A DNA stretch of 30,618 nucleotides, from contig CAYJPG010000026.1 of the NCBI GenBank assembly GCA_964371995.1, positions 1-30,618 of the forward strand, given 5' to 3'. This stretch comes from SHZI01 sp964371995. GTDB lineage: Bacteria > Pseudomonadota > Gammaproteobacteria > Steroidobacterales > GCA-2729495. Positions 1 to 8,959 of this stretch are shown here, in pieces. Numbering within the stretch: the stretch's first letter is position 1; every line of letters starts with the position of its first letter. The notes beneath the pieces were generated by a model that was not told where the DNA came from, did not search any database, and saw only the letters and a program-made list of their open reading frames with translations. Position numbers and translations under genes: made by a program.

Positions 1-629
1 AGGATGGGCCTTGCCCGCTCGGCCGGAATGGAGACCAGGGCCACCGCGATCAGCAGCGCCAGCACCGCGAGTTGAAACATGGCCCGGTTCAGTACGGCCT
101 CACCCGGGTTGGCGGGAATGATCGCGACGATGTGTTCGGGCAGCGATACCGGCGCTGCTGTGACGACTGCCTCAGCCGGCACGCTGCTTGCGGCCGGTGT
201 CGTGGACAACTCGATATAGCTGCCCGGCTCGATCCACATCACCAGTGCGGTACCGATCAGTACCGCAACCAGCGTGGTGCTGACGAAATAAGGTGCGATG
301 CGTGCACCAAGCCGCCGCACGAACTCCGCGCTGCCGCCGCCGGCGATGCCAAGCACGATCGACGACACGACCAGCGGCACGACGATCATCTGGATCAGCG
401 CCAGGAACACCTGGCCCGGCAGGGCCAGCCACGCCCCGATCACTTCGCCGGTAGCAGCAGGAACCCATGCGCCGCCGCGCGGTGAGAGTCCGAGCCCGAG
501 CGCCACGCCCAGAATCATCGCTGCGACGATCTGCGCCCACAGCCGGGTCCGCAACAGGTAATCGAGGCGCCCGGCCAGCGCATGCAGGCGAACCGGGGTC
601 AGCCCAACGGGTGTGCTTGTCTGGCTCAT
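1..629 (-). CDS. Dicarboxylate/amino acid:cation symporter (DAACS family), 3' end outside window
   Basis: An open frame on the minus strand starts at ATG 629 and runs off the left edge, giving 209 residues. It begins MSQTSTPVG and has hydrophobic segments typical of DctA/GltP transporters. A conserved-looking stretch reads QMIVVPLVVSSIVLGIAGGG, matching the family's early 'MlixPLVfxSIvxGi' region. A later segment reads LPEHIVAIIPANPGEAV, like the family's 'iPxNPxxAla' loop before the next helix. Members sit in the inner membrane and import C4-dicarboxylates, glutamate or aspartate with Na+ or H+. The substrate cannot be told because the C-terminal substrate-binding half is missing. The gene is divergent from the peptidase gene at 711, with an 81-base gap. 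Family assignment is firm; the substrate is open. Confidence 0.85.
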   Translation of the reverse strand, partial: MSQTSTPVGLTPVRLHALAGRLDYLLRTRLWAQIVAAMILGVALGLGLSPRGGAWVPAATGEVIGAWLALPGQVFLALIQMIVVPLVVSSIVLGIAGGGSAEFVRRLGARIAPYFVSTTLVAVLIGTALVMWIEPGSYIELSTTPAASSVPAEAVVTAAPVSLPEHIVAIIPANPGEAVLNRAMFQLAVLALLIAVALVSIPAERARPI

Positions 630-648
630 GGACAAGAACTTACACCAT

Positions 649-677
649 CTGGCAAGACGGTCCGTACAGACTACAAT
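649..677 (+). promoter_or_regulatory. Sigma-70-like promoter for the peptidase gene
   Basis: A -35-like CTGGCA (649-654, 4 of 6 to TTGACA), a 17-base spacer and a -10-like TACAAT (672-677, 5 of 6) lie 34 bases before ATG 711. The predicted start near 684 leaves a short leader containing GAAGGA (696-701). Pattern match only. Confidence 0.45.
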
Positions 678-710
678 CAGCCCTCCCCCTCTGCCGAAGG
701 ATTCACCACA

Positions 711-3700
711 ATGCGGGTAGCCAGACTGACGAAGGCAGGTTTTCCGGTTCTGATCGCACTGGGCACCCTGTGCCTTGCGGCACCGGCTCAGTCAGCCGAA
801 CCCGCAAAGTGGCCAGACTACAAACTCAGCGCCCGCATCGATCCGGCCACGCATCGCTTGTCCAGCGTCGCCGAAGTCACGCTGCCGCCAGCGCTGGCCG
901 GCCAGCCAGTGGAGTTCGTGCTCGCCGCAAATTTTGAAATCACCGCATCGAATCCGCCGGTGGAGAAGCTGCCGGAGGATGCCAGCGACAAGGTTTTTGC
1001 CGGCATCAACGGCACCAGCGAAGAGCTGGCCAATCGCCGCGGCGTCTCGGCCTGGCGGCTCCGGCTGCCGGCCGGCAGCACGACGTTCCGCATCGAGTAC
1101 AGCGGACTGGTAGACATCCCGCCCACCGCGAGCGCGGAAGAATATGCGCGCAGCTTTGCCGAAACCCCCGGCATCATCAGCACCGAGGGCGTCTATCTGG
1201 CCGGGAGCACGCTCTGGTATCCGCAGCTCGCCGGCGCACAGGCCGCCGAGCTGGTCACTTACTCGCTGACAGTCAACACGCCGAAGGGCTGGCATCTGAT
1301 TGCTCCGGGCAACGGCGTCTCCAGTGGCGCCGACGGGATGGCGCGCTGGGAATCGCCAAACGCGGTGGACGAGATTTCAGTCGCTGGTGGACCGCTCACG
1401 GTCTACACCGAAAATGCCGGCATGGTGGAAGCACAGGTCTACCTGCGCGAACCGGACCCGGCACTCGCCGCGAAGTATCTGGATGCGACCAGCCGTTATC
1501 TGCGCATGTACAACGAACTGCTCGGTGCCTATCCGTACCGCAAGTTCGCACTGGTCGAGAATTTCTGGGAAACGGGCTACGGCATGCCCTCCTACACGCT
1601 GCTCGGACCGCAGATCATCCGTTTCCCCTTCATCCTCACATCTTCCTATCCGCATGAAATCCTGCATAACTGGTGGGGCAACTCCGTCTATGTGGACTAC
1701 GCCACCGGCAACTGGTGCGAGGGTCTCACGGCCTATCTCGCCGATCACCTGATGAAGGAGATCGAAGGCCAGGGCGCTGAATACAGGCGCGACGTGCTGA
1801 AGAAGTACCGCGACTTCGCAAGCATCAGCGCCGATTTTCCGCTGCGGGAGTTCCGCTCGCGGCACAGCGCTGCCACCGAAGCAGTCGGTTACGGCAAAAC
1901 GCTGATGGGTTTCCACATGCTGCGCCAGCAGATGGGCGACGATGCCTTCCGGAAAGCGCTCAGCACTTTCTACAAGGATTACCGCGGCCAGCGGGCCAGC
2001 TTCAGCGACGTCCGCCGCGTGTTTGAAAAGGTCAGCGGCCGGGATCTGGGCCGCTTCTTTGACGAGTGGACCAACCGTACCGGTGCCGCTGACCTGCGGG
2101 TCGCCGATGTGAAGGTGACGGAAAGGAACGAGCGCTACACGGTGAGCGGCGTGATCCGTCAGCAGCAGAGCGGCGCCTATGAGCTGGAAGTGCCCGTGGT
2201 TGTCGCAACCGCTGCAGGTACGGTTATCACCAGGATCCGCAGCAGCGAGCCGGTCACACCCTTCAGCATCGAGACCGGTTCGGCGCCACGGGTCGTAGCC
2301 GTGGATCCGGCCTTCGATGTGTTCCGTATTCTCGATCCGCGCGAGACGGCACCGAGCATCGGCCAGATCTTCGGCGCCAGCGAGGTGCTTGCGGTTCTGC
2401 CCTCCGAACCATCTGCAGAAACAGAAGCGTGGCGCAACGCGCTCGGCGCCTGGCAAAGCCCGGCAAACAGGATCACGATCGTCACCGACCGCGAGATCAG
2501 GAAGCTGCCGGCCGACCGCAGCGTGTGGCTGCTAGGGCGACAGAACCGTTTCGCCGCGAAGTACTTTGGCAGCGACCCGGCTCTGGGCATGGACGTCAGC
2601 AGCAGCGGCGTGCGCATTGCCGGCAGCGAACTGCCTTTCGCCGGGCATTCACATGTACTAACGCATCGCCATCCCGACGACCCGAAACTCGCGATCGGCT
2701 GGATCACGGTTGATCCGGCTGCAGCGTTGCAGGGTCTGGTGCGCAAGCTGCCCCACTACGGCAAGTACTCCTGGCTGGCCTTTGCCGGAGATGAACCGGC
2801 GAATGTCGCCAAGGGCGAGTGGCCGACCTCCGACTCACCGCTGCTGGTGAACCTGCAAGGCAAGGGGTTGCCTGCGGCAATCGTCTTGCCAAAGCGTGCG
2901 CCGCTGGCAGAGCCGCCGGCCGCATATTCAGCGGAGCAACTCAGGCAGCACGTCGACTTTCTTGCGGCCCCCGAGCGCGAGGGTCGCGGCTTTGGCAGCG
3001 CAGGGCTTGACGCGGCCGGCGAGTACATCAAGGAACAGTTTGCCGCCGCGAAACTCCAGCCCGGCGGTGACAAGGGCAGCTACTTCCAGACCTTCACTGC
3101 GATGGGCGGCGTCGACAACAGCGAGCACCAGCTGCGCAACGTGATCGCCATACTGCCTGGCTCGGACCCGAAGCTGAAAGCCGAGATCGCACTGCTGACC
3201 GCTCACTACGATCACCTGGGCTTTGGCTGGCCCGGCGCCCGCGCGGATGCCGTCGGCAAACTGCACCCCGGTGCCGATGACAATGCGAGCGGCGTTGCGG
3301 TGCTGATCGAGATCGCGAAGCAGCTCGCGGCGCGTCCGGCCCCGCCCCGCACCATCGTGTTCATCGCCTTCAGCGGTGAAGAAGCCGGCCTGCTCGGCTC
3401 ACGCTACTACGTGAGCCATCCGCTGCCGGTGCCGGTTTCGGGCATATTCGGCGTCATCAACATGGACACGGTCGGCCGGCTCGGCGACCAGCCGGTCTCG
3501 GTAATCGCTACCGAGAGTGCGCGCGAGTGGCCCTTCGTGTTCCGCGGTATCACGGCTGTCACGGGCGTGCCGACGCGCAACATCCCGGGCGCTGCGGAGT
3601 CATCGGATCAGAAGGCCTTTATCGATGCCGGCGTGCCGGGCGTACAGATCTTCTCCGGCGCCGGACTCGACTACCACCGGCCGACGGATACGCCGGACAA

Positions 3701-4100
3701 GATCGACGGTGCCGGCATGGTGAAGGTGGCAACTGTCGCTACCGAAGCAATTGATTACCTGGCTTCGACTGAAAAGCGACTCAGCGTGAGCAGCCCATCC
3801 GCGAGTACCGCGGCACCACCGGCCGGGTCCGACTCGCGCCGCGTCTCGGTGGGCGCCATCCCCGACTTTGCCTTCCAGGGCCCGGGCCTGCGGATTGACG
3901 GTGTGGTTCCCGGCTCTCCGGCGGAAAAGGCGGGCATGAAGACCGGAGATATCCTCACCCATCTCAACGGCAGCGAGGTAAAGGGCCTCGGCAGCTTCAA
4001 CGAGTTGCTGAAGAAGCTTGCCCCGGGGGACAAGGTGGAATTGCGCTGGACACGTGCGGGAGCGGAAAAAAAGGCTACCGTGACAGTGGTCGCGCGGTAG
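711..4100 (+). CDS. Exported M1 metallopeptidase - M28 metallopeptidase - PDZ fusion protein
   Basis: The protein has 1129 residues from ATG 711, which follows GAAGGA at good spacing and opens a clear signal peptide (MRVARLTK, hydrophobic core, AQSA). An upstream in-frame ATG at 582 would bury the signal and is rejected. The M1 part carries HEILH at residues 315-319 and the third zinc ligand Glu 18 residues later (E338, in WCEGLTAY). Residues about 545-720 are an uncharacterised linker region. The M28 part has HYDH (832-835), GADDNASG with D857, SGEEAG (E890, E891), NMDTVG (D919) and YHRPTD (H989), the full set of two-zinc ligands and catalytic Glu. A PDZ domain fills about 1045-1128 with SPAEKAGMKTGD. 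Likely a periplasmic or secreted aminopeptidase with two active sites. Family calls are firm; substrate is unknown. Confidence 0.9.
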   Translation: MRVARLTKAGFPVLIALGTLCLAAPAQSAEPAKWPDYKLSARIDPATHRLSSVAEVTLPPALAGQPVEFVLAANFEITASNPPVEKLPEDASDKVFAGINGTSEELANRRGVSAWRLRLPAGSTTFRIEYSGLVDIPPTASAEEYARSFAETPGIISTEGVYLAGSTLWYPQLAGAQAAELVTYSLTVNTPKGWHLIAPGNGVSSGADGMARWESPNAVDEISVAGGPLTVYTENAGMVEAQVYLREPDPALAAKYLDATSRYLRMYNELLGAYPYRKFALVENFWETGYGMPSYTLLGPQIIRFPFILTSSYPHEILHNWWGNSVYVDYATGNWCEGLTAYLADHLMKEIEGQGAEYRRDVLKKYRDFASISADFPLREFRSRHSAATEAVGYGKTLMGFHMLRQQMGDDAFRKALSTFYKDYRGQRASFSDVRRVFEKVSGRDLGRFFDEWTNRTGAADLRVADVKVTERNERYTVSGVIRQQQSGAYELEVPVVVATAAGTVITRIRSSEPVTPFSIETGSAPRVVAVDPAFDVFRILDPRETAPSIGQIFGASEVLAVLPSEPSAETEAWRNALGAWQSPANRITIVTDREIRKLPADRSVWLLGRQNRFAAKYFGSDPALGMDVSSSGVRIAGSELPFAGHSHVLTHRHPDDPKLAIGWITVDPAAALQGLVRKLPHYGKYSWLAFAGDEPANVAKGEWPTSDSPLLVNLQGKGLPAAIVLPKRAPLAEPPAAYSAEQLRQHVDFLAAPEREGRGFGSAGLDAAGEYIKEQFAAAKLQPGGDKGSYFQTFTAMGGVDNSEHQLRNVIAILPGSDPKLKAEIALLTAHYDHLGFGWPGARADAVGKLHPGADDNASGVAVLIEIAKQLAARPAPPRTIVFIAFSGEEAGLLGSRYYVSHPLPVPVSGIFGVINMDTVGRLGDQPVSVIATESAREWPFVFRGITAVTGVPTRNIPGAAESSDQKAFIDAGVPGVQIFSGAGLDYHRPTDTPDKIDGAGMVKVATVATEAIDYLASTEKRLSVSSPSASTAAPPAGSDSRRVSVGAIPDFAFQGPGLRIDGVVPGSPAEKAGMKTGDILTHLNGSEVKGLGSFNELLKKLAPGDKVELRWTRAGAEKKATVTVVAR

Positions 4101-4163
4101 GGCTGCGGCGAGCTTCCGGTTAAACTGCCTTCCTTTATCTGCAGCGACCGGAAACCAGACATC

Positions 4164-5162
4164 ATGCGCTCAATCGATGGCATCGCCGCACTCGTCGGCC
4201 AGACTCCACTGCTCGAGATCCGCTATTCGTACAACGGTCAGCCGCGCCGGCTGTACGCAAAGTATGAGTTGCTCAACATGACCGGCAGCGTCAAGGACCG
4301 CATGGCCTTCTACATCATCCGCCGCGCAATAGAGCGCGGTGAGTTGCAGAATGGCGCGGTGATTGCCGAAGCCACCAGTGGCAATACAGGCATCTCGATC
4401 TCCGCCATCGGCCGCGCGCTCGGTCACCGGGTGCGCATCTATATGCCGGACTGGATGAGCTACGAACGGGTGCAGCTCATGCACAACCTCGGTGCCGAGG
4501 TGGTGCCGGTTTCCAAGGCACAGGGCGGATTCATCGGCGCCGTGAAGATGACGCAGGAATACCTGGCGGAAAATCCCAATACCTTTCTGCCGCGCCAGTT
4601 CGACAACCCCGATAATGTTGAAGCCCACGAGATCCTGACCGGCCCTGAAATCGAGGCACAGCTCGCCCAGTTTGGCGTCGCGGCGGATGCCTTTGTGGCC
4701 GGCGTCGGCACCGGCGGCACCGTCATGGGCGTTGGAAGGCATCTGCGCCGGGGTGCCCGCAAGGTGCGGGTCCACCCGCTGGAACCGGCCAACTCGCCGA
4801 CGCTCAGTACCGGCAAGAAGGTTGGCTCGCACCGCATCCAGGGCATCAGCGACGAGTTCATCCCCTCCATCGTCAGGCTCAACGAACTCGACAGCGTGGT
4901 CGATGTGTGGGATGGCGATGCGATCCTGATGGCACAGGCCCTTGCGCACCGGCTCGGCCTCGGCCTCGGCATTTCATCCGGCGCCAACATCGTCGGCGCG
5001 ATGAAGCTGGTGGAAGAAATGGGCCCCGACGCTGTCGTCGTCACCGTCCTCTCAGACTGCAACAAGAAATACCTGTCGACGGCGCTCGCCAACGTGGAGC
5101 CACCGCAGGAAGGCTACATCACGCCGCAGGTGCGCCTGCAGTCCTTTGCCAGTCGGCGCTAA
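4164..5162 (+). CDS. Cysteine synthase-family PLP-dependent enzyme
   Basis: A 332-residue fold-type II PLP enzyme of the CysK/CysM/cystathionine beta-synthase family. K44 in GSVKDRMA is the expected Schiff-base lysine. EATSGNTGI (69-77) is the substrate/PLP loop, GVGTGGTVMGVG is the phosphate-binding loop, and GISSGAN lies near the C-terminal part. Known members replace a beta-leaving group on O-acetylserine, O-phosphoserine or serine with a thiol or sulfide. No CBS domain follows, so it is a bare catalytic unit. It starts 63 bases after the peptidase stop, on the same strand. No neighbour is a sulfur gene, so I leave cysK versus cysM versus a CBS-like role open. Confidence 0.85.
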   Translation: MRSIDGIAALVGQTPLLEIRYSYNGQPRRLYAKYELLNMTGSVKDRMAFYIIRRAIERGELQNGAVIAEATSGNTGISISAIGRALGHRVRIYMPDWMSYERVQLMHNLGAEVVPVSKAQGGFIGAVKMTQEYLAENPNTFLPRQFDNPDNVEAHEILTGPEIEAQLAQFGVAADAFVAGVGTGGTVMGVGRHLRRGARKVRVHPLEPANSPTLSTGKKVGSHRIQGISDEFIPSIVRLNELDSVVDVWDGDAILMAQALAHRLGLGLGISSGANIVGAMKLVEEMGPDAVVVTVLSDCNKKYLSTALANVEPPQEGYITPQVRLQSFASRR

Positions 5163-5180
5163 AGGGAACGGCTACCCTTT
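5161..5180. terminator. Possible weak terminator hairpin between convergent genes
   Basis: AAAGGG (5161-5166) pairs with CCCTTT (5175-5180) around an 8-base loop. It overlaps the stop of the PLP enzyme and abuts the end of the convergent ABC ATPase gene. The stem is short and A/T-rich at its base, with no real U tract, so this is a weak candidate. Confidence 0.25.
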
Positions 5181-5873
5181 TCACCCTTTCGTGCCCTGAA
5201 TACGGCCATCGCGGATGCGGATGACGCGGTCTGCCTCCAGGGCAAAGTGATCGTCGTGAGTCACCATGACAAAGGCAGTGCCTGAGTCGCGATTCAGGCG
5301 TTTCATGAGATCGAAGACCATCCGGCCGCTCTTGCTGTCGAGGTTTCCTGTGGGTTCATCAGCGAACACAACCGCCGGATTGTTGGCCAGCGAGCGGACC
5401 ACAGCCACACGTTGCTGCTGGCCACCCGACAACTGCGCTGGCCGCGCCTTGATCTTGTCGTCCAGGCCTACAGCGCCAAGCAGCTCGCGCATTCTCGATT
5501 CCTGCGTCTGCTCGAACTCCCGGCTGCGCATCCGGCAAGGCATCAATGCATTTTCGAGCACGGTGAACTCGGGCAACAGGTAATGAAACTGGAAGATGAA
5601 TCCGAGTCGATCGCGCCGGACTCCGGCACGAGCAAGCTCGTCAAAGCCTGAAACGTCACGAGATTCCACGCGGATCGTACCGGCTGTAGGACGATCCAGG
5701 AGTCCCATCAGATTAAGCAGCGTGGTCTTGCCGGAACCACTACCACCAACAATCGCAACGAACTCGCCGGGCACGATCGCGCACGAAACATCGAACAGAA
5801 CTGGTGTTTCAACCGCGCCGGTATAGTAGGTTTTTCCCACGCGATCGAGTTCGACAACCGGTGAAGCACTCAT
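5181..5873 (-). CDS. ABC transporter ATP-binding protein (MacB/LolD type)
   Basis: The 230-residue ATPase has Walker A GGSGSGKTT (K49), Q-loop Q95 in FIFQFH, signature LSGGQ (148-152), Walker B VVFADE (D172, E173) and H-loop H206 in VTHDD. The FQFHYLLPEFTVLEN segment is typical of the MacB/LolD/FtsE subgroup, which powers mechanotransmission rather than import. Its ATG directly follows the stop of the frame-corrected permease (TGA then ATG), with AGGGG eight bases upstream, so the two are translationally linked. With the permease and the membrane fusion protein it should form a tripartite exporter or an envelope extraction pump. Family is firm; the cargo is unknown. Confidence 0.92.
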   Translation of the reverse strand: MSASPVVELDRVGKTYYTGAVETPVLFDVSCAIVPGEFVAIVGGSGSGKTTLLNLMGLLDRPTAGTIRVESRDVSGFDELARAGVRRDRLGFIFQFHYLLPEFTVLENALMPCRMRSREFEQTQESRMRELLGAVGLDDKIKARPAQLSGGQQQRVAVVRSLANNPAVVFADEPTGNLDSKSGRMVFDLMKRLNRDSGTAFVMVTHDDHFALEADRVIRIRDGRIQGTKG

Positions 5874-7111
5874 TCAGTTGCCCCTGATAACCTGCATCGG
5901 ATCGACCTGCCCTGCGCGCCGGGCAGGAAAGAATGAGGCGACACCACCGGTCACCAGCGCAACCAGTGAAGCACCGATGAGCACCGCCGGTTCGATCTGA
6001 ATCAGGAATCCGGCCCGACAGTGCGGACGCTGGCGAGCAGCTCCAGCAGGCCAACACCCAGCGGCACGCCGACCAGACAGCCAACGAGCGCCAGCAGCAC
6101 ACCTTCGATGACAAAGATTCTCTGGATATCAGCCGGTGTGGCGCCCATCGCCTTGAGGATGCCGATCTCGCGGTACTTGCTGGTGACCACCATGACCAGA
6201 ATGCTGGCGATACCGAATCCCGAGGCAATAGTCGACATGATGAGAATGAGGTTACGCGTCTGACTCTGCGCATTCAGGGTGCGGAACAGGTTCGGGTTGT
6301 CGAGAACCCAGGATCGAACCTTGAAAGGCAGGCCGGGTGCGATCTTCTGCGCAACCTGTTCAGCTGTATACAGATCGGCAAGCTTGATTCCGAATGAGCT
6401 GATCGAACCGGATAAGCCCAGCAATGACTGCCCGTCCCGCAAGCTGACAAACACCAGCCCGTCGTCGATCTGGCCAAAACCGGTGTTGTGGATGCCGGCA
6501 ACCGTGAAATTGAGCGCAACCCCTTCCGGCCCGGTCAGGCGCACCTTGTCACGCAGCTTGACGCCGAAATCAGCGGCCAGCTTGCTGCCCATCACCACAT
6601 CACCGGAATTCATGGCGAGGAACCGGCCTTCAACCAGATTCTTCTCGATCTCGACGATACCGTTGTGCCGCGCTGGCAGTACACCGAGGATACGCACTGA
6701 CTGGCGACGCGAACCACGGTTCATGAATACCTGACCGGACACCAGCGGAGAAACAGCGGTGATGGCCGGATCGGCGTGATCCAGATAGGGCATCCAGAGC
6801 TGCCAGTCCTCGATACGCTCAAGCCCTCTGGGCAGATTCACCACCTCGCCGACATACAGTTTGCCGGACTGGTCATCCGGGGCCGGGAGGTTCCACGCGC
6901 CCAGCGGTGTTCTTTCGGGCGGCTCAACGGTGATATGCGGCAGGGAACCGGTCGTGTTCTGCACGATACGCGTCTGCGTACCGCTGATGATCGTCCACAG
7001 ATAGATGATGAGCAGTACGCTGATTGCAACGACGCCGATGGTCAGCAGCGACTGACTGATGCTGTAGCGCAAGTGGCGAAAGGCCACAGACCACATGAAA
7101 TAGCTCAACAT
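5874..7111 (-). CDS. MacB-like ABC transporter permease, apparent one-base frameshift near 6014-6016
   Basis: From ATG 7111 the frame runs 369 codons and hits TGA at 6004-6002. It covers an N-terminal membrane helix (about residues 16-42), a MacB-type periplasmic core with DVVMGSKLAADFGV, and two of the C-terminal FtsX helices. The last helix appears in another frame: after the GGG run (plus-strand CCC 6014-6016) the sequence continues GFLIQIEPAVLIGASL and ends FFPARRAGQVDPMQVIRGN. One extra G gives a 412-residue protein ending at 5874, directly before the ATPase start. The uncorrected form would lack the final helix. Its start overlaps the fusion protein stop by one base. Either a homopolymer sequencing error or a true mutation is possible; the intact continuation favours error or a very recent event. 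Confidence 0.85.
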
Positions 7112-8262
7112 CAGCGGCGCGCCACTCCGCTTGCCTGCCGCCCTTCATCTGGTGCGGCATCGGCCTGAACAACCGGGCGGACCACCTGGTCTGGTGTAAA
7201 ACCGAACTGCGAGCGTAGCACCCGGGCTTTGTCCGGCAGATCCAGCACAGCCACCCAGTCAGGGTTACGGCCGATGATGCGCACAGGCTTCCGCTCGATT
7301 ACGCCGTCGGCGCTTACCGCCAGCACGAAAGGCGGGCTGGCCTGCAGCGCAACGGCACTGACCGGCAGCGCAAGCGACTGGTCGGCGCGCCGCACTTCGA
7401 TGCTGACATCGACAGTCATATTTGGCAGCACGAAATCAGGCAACTCCTGCGGAGTGATCTTCAGGCGCACGACGCCCCGCTCGCTGTCAATAAACGGCCC
7501 GACCTGGGTAAGCGTGCCGAAAAACGGCTGCTCGGGATATGCAGGCACAAAGATGGTTACCGGCTGACCCGCTTTCAGCTTGCCCAGGTTGTTCTCGTCT
7601 GTTTCCACCTCGATCTCTGTGCTGGCCATTTCCGAGATCCGGAACCAGCCCTGTGCGGCGGAGACGGGCGTACCGGGATCGACGAGCCGCTCTGTAATCA
7701 CGCCGCCAAACGGTGCGCGAACCTCGCGACGGTCAAAATCAGGACGGACGCGCTGTACCTCTGCCGCTGCTTCGCGAAATCCGGCACGTGCGGCGTCAGC
7801 ACGCGCCGACTGCACACGTACATCGGCAGCCGCACGCTCGACTTCTGCAACGGAAACCTGATTCCGTGCAACAAGCGGCTGCAGGCGCTCAAGGTCCTGC
7901 TGATATTTTTCGAGCGCGGCCTCCTCGGCACGCAGATTCTTTTGTGCCACGTCCAATGCGGCACGCGACGCCGCCAGACGTGCTGTCGTCTCGCCAGCCG
8001 TCAAGCGGCCGAGCAAATCGCCCTTGCGCACCAGCGCCCCTTCATCGACCGCCAGACTTTCGACGATACCGGAGGACTCCGCACCCACCTGCGTCTCGCG
8101 TATCGCCTGCAACCGGCCGGTTGCGACCACTACTTCCACGACGTCGCGCCGGACGGGAGATATGACCTCCGCCTGATCAGGGCGGCGGAGCAGCCACAAC
8201 CCCGCCAGAATGACCACGGCGACAACTGCAAGCTGGACAAGCTTTCGGACAGATATTTTCAT
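7111..8262 (-). CDS. Membrane fusion protein (MacA/HlyD-like periplasmic adaptor)
   Basis: A 383-residue adaptor. I choose ATG 8262 because GAGGAA lies just upstream and the protein then opens MKISVRKL followed by one membrane helix (about 9-25). A first lipoyl half lies around ATGRLQAIRETQVGAE, then a coiled-coil hairpin of about 65 residues rich in Ala, Glu and Arg. The second lipoyl half follows (RAPFGGVITERLVDPGTPV), then beta-barrel and membrane-proximal parts. The order is that of MacA, DevB and HlyD-type proteins, which link an inner-membrane ABC pump to an outer-membrane channel. No TolC gene is present here. It follows the B12-binding gene by 7 bases and overlaps the permease start by one base, so it is in the same transcript. 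Confidence 0.9.
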   Translation of the reverse strand: MKISVRKLVQLAVVAVVILAGLWLLRRPDQAEVISPVRRDVVEVVVATGRLQAIRETQVGAESSGIVESLAVDEGALVRKGDLLGRLTAGETTARLAASRAALDVAQKNLRAEEAALEKYQQDLERLQPLVARNQVSVAEVERAAADVRVQSARADAARAGFREAAAEVQRVRPDFDRREVRAPFGGVITERLVDPGTPVSAAQGWFRISEMASTEIEVETDENNLGKLKAGQPVTIFVPAYPEQPFFGTLTQVGPFIDSERGVVRLKITPQELPDFVLPNMTVDVSIEVRRADQSLALPVSAVALQASPPFVLAVSADGVIERKPVRIIGRNPDWVAVLDLPDKARVLRSQFGFTPDQVVRPVVQADAAPDEGRQASGVARR

Positions 8263-8269
8263 TGCTTCC

Positions 8270-8926
8270 TCAGGGAGTCGCAGCAGACGGGTTTTGCAGC
8301 CCGGCAAGCCGGTCCAGATAGGTCTGCATGTCAGGTATGGCAGTAACGCCGGCAGGAATATCCTGCGCAGCCATCATCGCCGCTGCATGACCCGCGACCC
8401 ATATTTCGGTCGTAAGCGGAACCTGCGTACGGAGATCTGCCAGCTGCCCTACGGCATCGATCACGTCTGATTGCACCACCAGGCTCAGCGCAACCACATC
8501 TACCGGGCGGTTTGCACAAAATCGGGCGATCTCGGCGGCGGGCAAATCCGGCCCAAGGTAGATGCAGCGAAAGCCGCGACTCGCAGCGAGCACGGCGCCC
8601 ATCAGTCCGCCCATCTCGTGGCGCTCGCCAGTCAGCGTGGTGAACAAAATGACCGGCCCGTGTGCATCCGCGAGGTAGCGATCGAGCGCATAGGACAACT
8701 GCCGCCGGACCACCCCCGAAATCATGTGCTCCTGCGCAACCGACAGCTTGCCCCAATGCCAGCGCGTACCCGTCTCGCGCAATACCGGCGAAAGGACCTC
8801 ACGAATATAGATCAACGGGTCCAGTTTGCTTATAGCCGAGGCAATGAGTTCCTCGCAGGCCGGGATATCGTAGGCCTCAGCCGCGGCAATGATCCGGGGC
8901 ACGAGCTTGTCTGGCGACGGTTCCAT
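8270..8926 (-). CDS. Stand-alone cobalamin-binding protein with CarH-type photosensor residues
   Basis: A 218-residue protein with a helical cap (about 1-88) and a Rossmann-like B12-binding domain (about 90-210). The B12 motif is E101-x-H103-x-x-G106, followed by GFRCIYLGPDLP; H103 is the expected lower cobalt ligand. The cap holds W56, H57, then E66-H67, which is the W-x9-EH motif of adenosylcobalamin photoreceptors. H57 sits where CarH H132 does. There is no MerR-type DNA-binding domain, so it must act through a partner or as a direct modulator. AerR/PpaA-type antirepressors are known stand-alone B12 sensors, and methyltransferase corrinoid proteins are an alternative. It is the second gene of the exporter operon, 7 bases before the fusion protein. 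The B12-domain call is firm; light sensing is inferred. Confidence 0.85.
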   Translation of the reverse strand: MEPSPDKLVPRIIAAAEAYDIPACEELIASAISKLDPLIYIREVLSPVLRETGTRWHWGKLSVAQEHMISGVVRRQLSYALDRYLADAHGPVILFTTLTGERHEMGGLMGAVLAASRGFRCIYLGPDLPAAEIARFCANRPVDVVALSLVVQSDVIDAVGQLADLRTQVPLTTEIWVAGHAAAMMAAQDIPAGVTAIPDMQTYLDRLAGLQNPSAATP

Positions 8927-8932
8927 ACTGTT

Positions 8933-8959
8933 TCCTTTCGACCGGAGGACCGGAAAGGA
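8933..8959 (-). promoter_or_regulatory. Hairpin able to cover the ribosome binding site of the B12-binding gene
   Basis: Read in the minus-strand mRNA, UCCUUU pairs with AAAGGA over six bases. Inside it, CCGG pairs with CCGG around a UCCU loop, with a three-base bulge (UCG). AAAGGA is the apparent Shine-Dalgarno of the gene starting at 8926, six bases before AUG. Closing the stem would hide it. Folding energy was not calculated. Confidence 0.4.

Noticed and set aside
1377..2456. 359-codon minus-strand frame inside the peptidase gene
   Set aside because: Antisense to a well-supported M1 domain; long stop-free frames are common in GC-rich coding DNA, and its composition shows no family pattern.
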